Of a stretch of 64,000 nt of DNA, positions 1-10,140 are shown one piece after another. The notes beneath the pieces are model-generated. The model was not told the DNA's origin and made no database searches. It worked only from the letters and a program-made list of their open reading frames with translations. The first letter of the stretch is position 1. Each line of letters starts with the position of its first letter. The position numbers were made by a program, and so were the translations under genes. The DNA comes from Limnoperna fortunei (lineage: Eukaryota > Mollusca > Bivalvia > Mytilida > Modiolidae), in the NCBI GenBank assembly GCA_944474755.1, contig OX104112.1, forward strand, positions 91,525,756 to 91,589,755. The letters run 5' to 3'.

Positions 1-219
1 CACAAGCTGCCGACATGAATTGATATAAAAGAGAGAAAATCGGTTACAATTCTGACTGTTTAAAAAAGACAACGAAACCCATCCACCAAAAACAGCCGCT
101 ATTTATTTATAAAAATATATCACGAAACAAAAACCAAAAACAAGAAACAGAAAGTACCGCGACCCAATCAAAACCATGCGTGCACTCAGCTGCTTCAGAC
201 AAGCAAGCAGTGACTGCTT

Positions 220-318
220 CAAATGAGATTCCCTCAACCTCAATGTTGATAGACCACATGTTCCATCGTAGACAACCTATCTTAACCACTCGGCCACCGA
301 GGCCGCCTGTATATAACA
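220..318 (-). repeat. tRNA-derived SINE head fragment
   Basis: On the minus strand this is the tRNA-like start of the window's common SINE: the box A region GGCCGAGTGGTTAAG is seen inverted near 285-303, and the reversed 'ctcaatgttgatagaccaca' body lies before it. The body and tail of the SINE are missing here. The same fragment sits at 19,555-19,650 and 56,605-56,697, so this insertion predates the large tandem duplication. Confidence 0.75.
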
Positions 319-2439
319 ATACACAATGTCATATATCATAAAGGGAATAACATAGACTTGTTAATAGAAACTTATTAACACATTTAAAACATCAAGACTG
401 AAGGTTAAAATATAATTTTTACGTTTCATAAATGTGATGAATTTACTTCTACTTGTAATTGGTATAATTGTAATCAGTTAATAAGAAAGAACATGTTGCT
501 TGAAAAAGTGTGAAAATAGAAAATTAACAACCTTAACCTGCCACCGAGACTCTTCTCGACAAAGTGTGTTTGTTCCCAGTACTTCTGATTTTTTCAAAAC
601 ATCTATTTTGTTACAAGTATTACGGGTGTTCTAAAAACTAGACTTATAGAACTGATTAGCTCTCCCCTTCTGTGGCTAACAGAAAATGGTTTCTTGTTGG
701 GTTATACTACGGACAGCCTTGCTGTGTACCATATTACACAGACGTTTTTTAGAAAGTGTCACGTTCCTTCCACAATATTTAAGACCCCTTTTATAGATTT
801 TATAGACACACTTTGGCCGTATAAAAGACTAAATTTGCGCTCTATTAGTAACCCTCCATATTTTGACATCTGCAAGCTTGTTTCTAGACATCTCGTAAAA
901 ATGTCAAATTAAGAAGGGCACTGTATACTTCTTGTTTTTGTCGTGTGTTTTTGTTTCAACCTTCATTTTGTCAATGTCTGCATCAGCTTGACAGACCCAC
1001 ACCGAAAGATCGCATCCGAACTTTATGAAACGTATCGAATGGTTCCAGGACATTACGACATCAGGTTCCTGTGTATACCCGTAATAAAAATCACAGCGAA
1101 AACCAAGGGTATTGCTGTTGTGAATGGTCACCAAGTGTGCCACAAGACGATTTGCAATCGATTACTGGAATTCCAGTAAAGACCGGCACGCCCGTATATT
1201 CGCTTGGAACATTAGGTTCAATCAGACCCATCTTCAAGACCGGAGTTGACATTAATCAAGAACAAACAACTAACTAAAACGTTCTCAAATTTGCTGGTGC
1301 GAGTTGTTGCCGAATTGTTATGGAAAGTAGCTTCCCGTTTTGTTTGTTGACCGTTCGGTTTTCTTTAAGTATTGTTTTCAATTTATGGTTAGGATATTGA
1401 ATATAGACGACTTTGGGTCTGTTTGAACTAGCATACAGCAAAGCGTTTGATGGACAGCGTAAACCGAATCAATGCCCATTAACTTAACGACAATATTATC
1501 ATGTGTACATTCCAATAAAAAAAACTTCATATCTAAAATTAAACTTACATCACATTCAATGTAGGGTGATTAAACATTTCTTTATAGTTCAGTTTCCATC
1601 AGAAGTCGTAAATTTAATACACGAAGTTTGGTAATTAATATTAGTTGACTGGGTTTTTAGCTTTAGTATATTTTTTCAATTTCAAGTTTTTAAAAAGGTA
1701 AATGCATCTGTTATCTAGATAAACCTGACAAATTGGCACGCCAATTTTGAGAGTGAAGACTTTTTTTCAAAAGGTGTTGAATTACAAATATTGAACAACA
1801 ATGATTTTTACTTCCAACATATGTATAGAACAAATATATCTTTGACGACTTTTTATTGATATAGCCAATATTTAAATATGCTGTCCCGAATTTTGAAAAT
1901 GAATTTAATTCTAGGCCTTTTCAAAGAATTTATGGTATAATGGTGTTCTCAGTATTATTGGTTCTGTCGTTGCTGCAAGCCACATGAGTTTGTCTGCAAG
2001 CTATCGAAATACCTTTAAACCCTCATAAATCGTAATGAAAAAATTGATTGTTGTTTGATTAGTGTCAGACATTAATATTACAAAATAAAGTAAACTAAAC
2101 ACTTTCTAATTCCTCTCTAAAACAATAATCTACCAATATAGAAAGAAAAAAGAAAAAAAATAAGAAAAGATCAGGAAGAAATTACGATGGACGTCAAGAG
2201 ATGAAAAACACAAATGATAAAACTTTTCTGGGATGCCAAAACAGAAAAGAAATCGCCAAAGGATATAATAGTGTTCTACTCAAGACATTATTAAATGTAC
2301 CTACACAGAAAAAATCCGACAAAGTTTAAATTTGACTGTTTTGGCAGCAGTTATGAAAAAGGGCAGTCGGAAAAGAAGGTGGCGTTCCATTCGAAACACT
2401 AAAGTCAAACTGGATACCAAGTTTGCAAGTTAAATTTTG

Positions 2440-2560
2440 TCGAGTCGAGCGCATCTGCCCGCAGTGTGACTTGAACCCAAAATCTAAGTGTTGACGTATT
2501 ACGTTATCAATAGTGGATGAAATACTTTTAAAAACTTGGCCACCAAGAATTACGATTGCC
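2440..2560 (-). repeat. SINE fragment
   Basis: The reversed SINE body (gtcgagcgcatctgcccgcag, then a box B-like gacttgaaccc) is followed by a degenerate head (ttggccaccaag). It matches the fuller copy at 59,870-60,098 in unit B. Unit A has lost the region. Confidence 0.75.
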
Positions 2561-3180
2561 AGCAAGTCACAAAAGTCCCCTTCTTGCTATAAAATCAGAC
2601 CCTTACGGGGAATTCTCGATTTGTACATTATTATCTACTCCAATATCAAATTTCTTTGAAATCCGACAAAGTTGACTTATTGTGGTGGTCGTGCTAAAAT
2701 AGCCGCTTTTAAAAAGAAAAGTTGGCTTCAATAATATTTCCCGTACATTTGACCAAGATACTCAACTGTATCAATGTATTTCTTTATCTTAAAATCAAAC
2801 ATGAGCCTTAATTTTGCCGGTGGTCAATTTGAAAATTCCGGCCATCTTGAAATTTCAAAAGTTGATTCTACAATTTTAGGTAAGTCCCAACATACTCAAA
2901 GTTTTATGTTCACCAGGAAGAATCTCTAAGTAAACGAGGAAACAAGATTGAAAGAGAAAAAAGAAGGATAAAATAAACAATCAAATAAAAATAAACAAAA
3001 TTCCTGTTTAACATTTTAATATCAATCACCATAAAGTCAACCACCATGTCGCATCCCTTGTTGACTGGAGCTGAAAGTCATCGATTATTTGAATTTAACT
3101 AAAAATGAGAATAGTTTAAACAATATTAGTGCCAATTTAAAAAAAATATTGAATTAAAAGCTACGAATAAAGTAATATAC

Positions 3181-3578
3181 ACAGGGACATTTTTTTCACG
3201 TGACTTTCACATGAAATTAATTTGAAATTCACGTGAAAAATTTCACGTGAATTTCACGTTAAATGAGCAATTTAACATGAATTTCACGTCAAAAAATGTT
3301 CTCAACATTGGTAATGTTCTTTAACTTTCATGCAATTCTATAAATATTTTGAAATAAATTCTCATTTTTCAGAATTTTCATGTGAAATTCACGTGAAAAT
3401 GTTGACGTGAGTTTCACATGATATTAGTGTGAACTTAACTTGAAATTCATGTTAAATATATTTCACGTGAAATTCACGTTAATATGCTCGTTTAAAGTGA
3501 AAATCATGTGAACTTTTCACGTGAAATTCACGTTAATTATGATTCTACGTGAATTTCACGTGAACAATATTTCCCTGT
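3181..3578. mobile_element. Foldback/MITE-like element built of TTCACGTGAA palindromes
   Basis: About 400 bp consist mostly of repeated half-sites of TTCACGTGAA. Exact CACGTG hexamers occur at 3197, 3230, 3244, 3390, 3464, 3518 and 3557, with many one-base variants (CATGTG, CACGTT, CACGTC). The ends mirror each other: ACAGGGACAT...TTCACGTGA on the left and TCACGTGAACAA..TTCCCTGT on the right. The element has no coding capacity and no counterpart in unit A or B, so it appears to be inserted in unit 0. No convincing target-site duplication was found. It could be a non-autonomous DNA transposon made of subterminal repeats, or a local satellite. CACGTG is also the core of an E-box, but regulatory activity is only a guess. 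Confidence 0.6.
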
Positions 3579-3599
3579 CTATGTTCCAGCAGATAAGTA

Positions 3600-4385
3600 A
3601 GTAGTTCTTACACAATTACACGATTTTTAATATAACAATATAGCGAACTTTCTGGTCAATTTCAGAAGTAATTTTCAGAATTCCATTGGAATGTTCCCGG
3701 TATAAAAACTAATACAGAAAATAATCGTTGTATTCATTTAGAAATAGACTGAACATAAAAGCATATTTCAGGAGCTAGATGTTCTGTTGGGAATACTCCA
3801 TGTAATTATTTGATGAGTAATTATTATAATATAGTCATTGGTTAATAAATGATAAACTAACATTGAATAATCTCTAAACTAAATTCAAGGTTTTATCACT
3901 ACATTTTAATACAAAAATTACAACGTTATTATATGCCGCAAGTATTCTGACAACCATATAATATATCTTTCCAGCGGATGTCTCAATCATTAGAAATACA
4001 GGGTTAAAATAAAATATTTATATATACGTCTACAAATTAAACCCAACACTGTTAGAATTAAATTTTAACACTGTCCAATTTTTGCTTACCCTCAGCGGGA
4101 TTCAAACTCCCGGCCGATTCCGCTATATAAAATATAACTTCATTAACCGGGTTGAATCTTAGACATAGACATAGTAAATGTGTACTAGCGTGTAACGATG
4201 ACATTTTCGTAACCAATACGTTTTAATCTAAACTAACGCGTCCATGCGCATTTAAATTAATACGTATAGTGTGCAAAAATTTAACAGTGTACGTTCAAGT
4301 AGTGTTCATCTTAACACATAGTGTCTAAGATTTTTTCATCAACGTTAAAAACGTTTACATTCAAGTGTTCGATAAATTTTAAAAT
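3600..4385. other. Gene-free AT-rich stretch in unit 0
   Basis: No coding signal was seen. Around 4,087-4,118 (cagcgggattcaaactcccggcc) there is a tRNA T-arm-like sequence on the minus strand, probably another degenerate tRNA-derived repeat. From 4,190 to 4,370 the sequence matches 22,290-22,440 of unit A. Confidence 0.5.
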
Positions 4386-4391
4386 ATTTTC

Positions 4392-4790
4392 ATGTTTGGA
4401 GGACATGTTTTTCAACAGAATGTTGGTATTCTAATGGGTACTTATTGTCTTCCATCCCTCGCCGACTTGTTTTTGCACTCCTATAAGGCTGAGTTCCTAG
4501 AAGACTTTTAATTTCACATTCTGCTATATTGATGATGGTTTTTTCCTCAACAATGCTACATATGGTGACTATTTACATTCAATTTGAAATTAAACACACC
4601 ACCAATACACTAAGGTCAGCTTCTTACTTAGACCTACTCTAACGATAGACTCGAAAACTACTTACTAGATTCTACGACAAACATGATGACCTAAACTTTC
4701 CAATTGCAACTTCACCATCATCAACAGCCACATTCTAGCAGCTGGGGCGTATGGTTTTTAATATTTATCAACTTATACGTTATTCTAGAT
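4392..4790 (+). pseudogene. Penelope-like element reverse transcriptase fragment (broken)
   Basis: Read from 4,392 in one frame, the sequence gives a run of about 39 residues containing FGGHVFQQNVGI and PSLADLFLHSYKAEF. This is the part of the reverse transcriptase (RT) just before the catalytic motif in Penelope-like elements (PLEs). A stop follows, and in a shifted frame CYIDD (codons near 4,522-4,536) gives the RT active-site YIDD, followed by NNATYGDYLHSI. Further frameshifts follow, with traces of the 'DS.. LYDK' and 'FNF' region to about 4,790. PLEs copy RNA into DNA, but this copy cannot make an enzyme. Related remnants lie at 7,370-7,930 and 33,000-33,514. Family assignment rests on motif resemblance. 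Confidence 0.75.
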
Positions 4791-4914
4791 TCTTGCTGGA
4801 AGGTCTTGAGTTTGCAGGTTTCTGGGACTTTGATTTATGGATTGTCTGTTTAGACAGTTTCATCGGTGTTCTGATACTACATGTGACAGAAAATCGCGTG
4901 GTTTAACGTCATAG

Positions 4915-5535
4915 ATTAAAAAAAGATTTAAAATAACAAATATTCTTTCAGTTAATATGTTGACCTATGACCTTATGCATATATTATAAACCATTCGACG
5001 ATGACTAAATATGATCAATCAATACTTTTACGCATATTTTATAAAAAAAAACAAAAATCATTTTCATTTCTAATGGGATTTTAGTTTTATTTTTAAAATA
5101 TTGTTCAAATATTAGATATAAATATGACTAAGATTTAACATAGCAACAATTATGCGTATTGATATGTTGACCAATTTCCTTAAAGATTGTACAGACAAGC
5201 TATATTCCAACCCCTGCAAAGATGTCTTTCCTTGATCAAAAAATATTTTTATGAAAAAAATGTAAAACAAAAAGTATTTTCATTTCTAAATGGAGAAATG
5301 GATATAAGTTGTATTTGTAAAATATTGTTCTAATAACTGATGACACTACACACGACAACAAGTTGAGCGACCTTATGTTATAAAGTATAAACATATTTAA
5401 AATAACAACAATTATACTTATATTTCATATGTTGACCGATGTCTTTATACATTGTGCGGACCAGTAATGTTCTTACCCCTGCGAAGATGTCTTAATTCAT
5501 CAGTCAAATATTTTTCGAACAAACAAAAATTAAAA
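4915..5535 (+). repeat. Three-copy tandem repeat of ~210-270 bp
   Basis: Three successive diverged copies each contain 'atatgttgacc', 'cctgcgaagatgtctt' or variants, 'tattttcatttctaa' and 'tgtaaaatattgttc'. The 'atatgttgacc' marker lies at about 4,954, 5,162 and 5,428. The same three-copy array opens unit B at 26,041-26,700, so the array existed before the large duplication and marks the start of each unit. Confidence 0.75.
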
Positions 5536-6598
5536 ATAAAACTAGAGCAAACTACTATTAAAAACATATAAAAACACTACAATGGGAAACCTTGTCATGT
5601 AATGGAAGTGTATGTCTTATCAAAATTGTATCGTATTATCAATAAATTATTGTACATTATTATACAAATGAAAAGGAACATAATTAAAGATATGCGTAAT
5701 GTTGCAAGCTACAAATTATTGAATAAATTTATTTCTAATTAAAATTTTAAATGCATTGCCATAAAAATGTTATTATAAAAAAATCAATAAGGTGAAAAAT
5801 AAGAGGCAGTTCTTTAAAAAAAATTTCTTATCCAAATATTTTTAATAATGTAGGAGCATCAATTAAATGCATCTAACGTCACTTTCACGTTGGTTTTTTT
5901 CTATCCCTACCACTATGTCATTTATAACATACATTTCTAGATATAAATTAAAATCGGTTTTACAATTTCTTCACTAATCGATATATACTAGTGAAGCTGT
6001 CTTTGCTGGAAGAAATTTCATATAACCTTTAAAATTAATGTATTTTGTAAAAATGTAGTTCGCTGTTGTTTATTCTGTTTACACAGATTTTTACAGTTGT
6101 TTATACCGTCATATGCCACAAATAGAAAACAAAAACAACAGTGAACTTCTTAGAATAGTCTCAAGTTAAGTATATAATTTTGTTAATTTATTTGGAACGA
6201 GGTTAAATTATATACTATTCTGGGAAAAGTGTTAAAGTTTTAAATAGCTCAGTATTATAATATAATATATTGCTTTAAACAAGAACATTGTACAAATATG
6301 TACTACTCAGCTTTTATTTAGATTGTACAATCATCTACAAAAATCATCTGCATCTAGAAAAAGCTACACCTGTGAGGACTTATTAAAAGAGTATCTAGAC
6401 ACTAGGTCGACTTTCGCGATTTGGTCATGCGTGATGACTTTAGCTTTTCAATTATTTACAATTAAATAAACTCTTGCGTATGTTGTGTACAGTTTACACT
6501 CTATACTTTATTTTCCGTCCGGTTTTGTGGACAGGAAGTTGTTGTTGACCACAAAGCACTCAAACATTTATTTTATCCATTTAAAATTTAATTCCTCC
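5536..6598. other. Gene-free stretch shared with 26,700-28,740
   Basis: AT-rich sequence with no supported gene. Matching landmarks include 'gatgactttagcttttcaat' at 6,443 and 28,562, and the 'tgcgtatg' to 'tactttattt' block at 6,475 and 28,615. Confidence 0.6.
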
Positions 6599-7015
6599 AG
6601 AAATTCAATTATGGAAGTGGTCACCATTAGGTTCCTCGTTATGAAGTATCCACCTCCAAGTTATCATCAACCTCCAAATCATCACATATTTTTGCGAAGC
6701 ATAGGTGGGCTTTCTACTTCCGGAATATAACCTTTTTCTGAATATGGCGATAAGCAAACTCGACTAGTGTGTAATTAGGCTAAGGCAAGGTTTACTCATC
6801 CGGGACATCTGATTGCACCCATGTTGCTTATTGGGTTTTGTTGTTTTTTCCGGTTTATATCGTTTTTCTGCGTATCAATCTGAATTATGTCGTTTTCCGA
6901 TGTTTTTCTTCTTGTTGACCGATGTTTTTGTTTACTCCTTTCTCCATTTTGACATTATTGGCAATTGTTGGTTTTTTTTATTGCTGTTTTTGTCTTTTTA
7001 ACTTAGACATTGCGT
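6599..7015 (+). mobile_element. Penelope-like element 3' tail remnant
   Basis: This non-coding block contains 'aaggtttactcatccgg', a 'tgcacccatgttgcttattgggttttg' type segment, and T-rich sequence ending in 'cttgttgacc'. Versions of it follow RT remnants at 9,867-10,140, 32,330-32,800, 34,170-34,330, 34,480-34,760 and, inverted, 37,420-37,812. It is therefore interpreted as the 3' untranslated tail of the PLE family. The small open frame inside it (6,813-7,001) is chance T-rich coding. Confidence 0.6.
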
Positions 7016-7369
7016 GCCCTTAGATATGCACATGCGACTTACATTCCTCACATGCACGTGGCGTTTAACGTTTTAGTACCTACTGTTTTTTGAGAACGTT
7101 TTCAAATGAAAAATTGGAAAACTTATTTTGGATTACGAAATCATTGCCGTAATACAGTAATGTTAATGTTATTCGTTAAAATAATTGAAGCAAAATAGAG
7201 TTAATATAAGATATTAAACACAAAAAATATAAAAGTGACTTTCAATCCACTAGTTCATTTCAGTTCTGATTATTCTACGCTCTGAATAAAGCAATTTTGA
7301 TTTCAAACCTTCAAAAATGGTGCCATCATATAGACTTAAAACAAAACGATACTTACCATGCGCCATTTC

Positions 7370-7930
7370 AAAGATAAGTTGGATTTCTAAGAGGTACTAA
7401 TTGTGCTTCTCTGTTCGCCAACCGATGTTTGTACTCTTATTAAGATCATTTCCCAGACGAGCTTCTGAAGAATAAAAAAAAATGGCCCAGACCTTTAATT
7501 TTACATTCCGTTATTTTAATGATGTTTGGTTCCTCAATAATGCTAAATTTGGTGACTATGTACATTCAATCTACCCTAACGAAGTTGAAATTAAAACACA
7601 ACACCAATACACTTAGGTCGGCCACTTAGACCTACTTCTAGAAATAGACTCGAAAACTACAAAGTAGACTACGACAAACGTAACAGTTTCAACTTTCTAG
7701 TTGTCAACTTCGTGTTTATCGATAGCAACATTTCAGCGCTTCAGCGTATAGTGTGTACATTTCACAACTAACACGTTATTCTAGATAACATTTTCTTGAC
7801 AGCTCACTGCTGTTGTCTGCTAAACTACTCAAACAATGGTTTGTTGTACCGAGGTTGATGTTATTCCTTCAGAAGTTTGCCACTATGAATTAATTGATCG
7901 TTATAGGAAATCAATCTCTCAAATAGATAG
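7370..7930 (+). pseudogene. Penelope-like RT remnant, C-terminal half
   Basis: Broken coding sequence of the same PLE family as 4,392-4,790. Traces of the LADLF/YIDD region lie around 7,410-7,560 (frameshifted). Further on, YDKRNSFNFLVVNF can be read near 7,668-7,710, and LLKQWFVVPRLMLFLQKF followed by an ELIDRY-ISQM-like end near 7,823-7,930. The same block occurs at 33,000-33,514. The element's tail resumes at 9,867 after a ~1.9-kb insertion. Not functional. Confidence 0.7.
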
Positions 7931-9866
7931 GATAGGGTAGCCGCGTCTGAAGATTACACTATTGTCATTATCGCGGCCGCAATAAGATTCATGAAAGATG
8001 ACATTTCTCAGTTTGATAACATTCAGGTTTACAAATAATGTAGATATTAACTAAATGACATAAAGTCTCCACAGTAGGTGACTTTCATTTGCATACAAAT
8101 TAAAATGATAGTTATAATTAATTCATGTGCTGTTTTTTCTCCTTTTTAAAATTTCTGTCTTATGCACAAGAACTTTTTCACGTTTTGCATCCTGCAAGTA
8201 GTGTGTTACACCCATATGACAATTTTGATGGTTGTTTTCAACCAATTATGTTGAATTATTTAAATTAAATTCAGTAATTCTACCAAACTAGACATTTAAC
8301 AAAATTTTAATCATTCACATGTACATCTTGTATCAAGTCACCACGTAAATTGACTAATGCAAAACAAATTACTAAACCTTCGAAATGTTTTTAAAAGAAA
8401 AGGGTCACTGTTTCATTAATTATCTTTCAGTCTCCTTTTAGCCCTTTTTACATGTAAGCTAACATGGACTATTCGTGATGATGCGACATCTTCATTTAAA
8501 AATTGTGGTTTGCATTTAGTAAAAGAAGGAATATTTATAATACCTTCACGAAGTAATGTAAATCGTCAATTGTAAATCATTTGTTTGCCATGACCTTGTC
8601 GGCGGGTTGCTCTTTTCAGCAGTAAATTTGTCATTTCCGCGTCCTTCGAATGTTTTGGAAATCTGTCCATTGTTACTATTAGTACAAGATATTTCGCGTT
8701 TATGTGCGATTTGTAGTTGCTAAACTTTTCGCCTCTAGGTTTCAAGATGAAAGGTCTTGGAATTAATTTTTCAGCACAATCTATGATAACAGAAATTCTA
8801 GGATAAGTCTCCCTACAAGATTCAGGCGACAAAATCGTTTCACGCAGTAACCATGAAACTAAGTTCGCCAATTTCTGCGCATATACAGATGTATCTAAGA
8901 ATTAAAGATTTTAATGGTTAAATTTCAAACCTAATAGCTAAATAATAAAAATAACAATTATAGTCTTAGTAGCATCAAAACTTAAAAATATTTGATCAGC
9001 TACATCCATTTAAAACGAACACATAGCCTTTGTTAAAATGAAAAACAAATTCGTTGTCACCATGTGTACAGGAACGAGTCACTGTCAGATTGTATGCTGC
9101 CAAGTGCAGTCAATGTTCCTGTTTCTGTTTTAACATGAGCTCCCTTTTTGGTCAATAATGTGGGATCTGCCTTGGTAGACAGACAACATGTTTTTGTTGA
9201 TTTAAACCAACTGACCTCGGGTAGATTTGCGTACGTTTTTTCGGCAAGTAGATTTATTTATTTCAAAATCTGTTGTCATGTCAGTTCCCATAGAGGAACA
9301 TGCTTTCTCATCTGATCTACGTCGTTTGCGTCTATTCGCCATATAAAAATCACACAAATACTCTTTTCGGAAGATTGTTTCGTGTTTAATGTCTTAATTT
9401 GTTCACCAAAGCCTCATTTCATCGTTTGACAGCATGATATATAATTTGAATGGAACTAAACGATGTTAATGGTTTTTGGTCCAAGAATCCTCTGCCGTTC
9501 AAAGTTTTTTAGACTTTGATGGTCCCACGCACCTATAAAAGTGTAAAAAAACGTTCGACTCAAGTTTTCTCTGGACTACATGTTTTTGTCCACGTAAATC
9601 ACACAAAGATAGCTTCCACTCGTTTACTTTACGACGATTATTTGTATCTATTATCGGCACAAGAATCACAATCACTATCTTCGTAATTTCCTAAACTAAC
9701 CATTTTTTTAAACAAACATATATAAATACATGATATACTTTTACCTGTTTTTGATATAAATAATCAGTAAAGCACGAATAATATATTCAGGAATACTATG
9801 ACTGACGCACCACGTGACTTATTAATGGCAGCGTACTTGTAGCAAGATATGTCTATACGATCAACC
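7931..9866. mobile_element. ~1.9-kb insertion in unit A carrying a DDE transposase fragment
   Basis: In unit B the PLE sequence that ends here at 7,930 continues through 'gagtcat' (33,508-33,514) and 'aggtaatg...cctattcctgg' (34,174 on), interrupted only by a LINE. In unit A the equivalent continuation (gagtcataggttgtctttcctattcc) starts at about 9,867. The 1.9 kb in between is therefore extra in unit A. It holds the transposase fragment at 8,525-8,871. A basic reading frame (MANRRKRRRSDEK...) on the minus strand near 9,340-9,200 may be an N-terminal exon. Clear terminal inverted repeats were not found. Confidence 0.55.
8525..8871 (-). pseudogene. DDE_Tnp_4 (Harbinger-like) transposase fragment
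   Basis: The 101-residue open frame starting at 8,871 contains CRETYPRISVIIDC, then KYLV after FSNYKSHI. This is the region around the first catalytic Asp (IIDC) of the DDE_Tnp_4 superfamily endonuclease, followed by its SNYK.H..-KYLV segment. The open frame then leaves the family, but in another frame the same DNA reads ISKTFEGRGNDKFTAEKSN, matching the GGR.SDK region with the second catalytic Asp. In the third frame it reads MANK*FTIDDL, like the VMADRGF..DL segment. So at least two frameshifts and a stop break the enzyme, and the third acidic residue and C-terminus are missing. Host HARBI1-type genes share the fold, but the decay argues for a dead transposon. Confidence 0.75.
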
Positions 9867-10140
9867 TTTGCTGTTGAGTCATAGGTTGTCTTTCCTATTC
9901 CTTGATTGACTAGACATCACAATTTGTAAATAGACGTGTGTTTATTAAGAGGCAGGCACTGCTTACTCAACCGGAACACCTGATTAAACCCACGATTTTA
10001 ATTGGGTTCGGGTCACTCACTTTCTGTTTTGTGTTTATTGTTTTACTTGCCCTAAAGTTGTAATGTCCATTGTCTTTCGGCTCTTGTTGTTCTTTCCAAT
10101 TTTCTTAAGTGATCTAATATATAAAACGACGATTAGGGGT
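9867..10140 (+). mobile_element. Penelope-like 3' tail (continuation of 7,370-7,930)
   Basis: The block 'cctattccttgattgac...ggcaggcactgcttactc...attgggttcgggt' matches 34,170-34,330 and 34,480-34,640, and inverted 37,540-37,670. It resumes the PLE sequence interrupted at 7,930. From about 10,110 the A and B flanks match (gacgattaggggtat at 10,127 and 34,768). Confidence 0.6.

Larger units (their letters stand above)
1..4370 (+). repeat. Unit 0: distal part of a large tandem duplication unit
   Basis: This stretch is a diverged copy of sequence at about 19,309-22,450 (unit A) and 55,627-61,080 (unit B). Anchors in the same order include the opening block (CAAGCTG...CAACATGAATT) at 1, 19,309 and 55,630; the 'cttgctgtgtac' block at 717, 20,228 and 57,274; the 'aaagcgtttgatggaca' block at 1,440, 20,923 and 57,984; and the 'taacacatagtgtctaag' block at 4,313 and 22,394. 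No gene was recognised. Bases 1,790-3,180 match only unit B (58,980-60,730), because unit A has lost that part. Bases 3,600-4,140 have no counterpart found in the other units. Confidence 0.85.

Noticed and set aside
3181..3578. CRISPR-like array
   Set aside because: The repeats are short palindromes at irregular spacing with no unique spacers, in an animal-type genome.
8566..8871. Intact domesticated HARBI1-type host gene
   Set aside because: The catalytic domain is split over three frames and lacks its C-terminal part.
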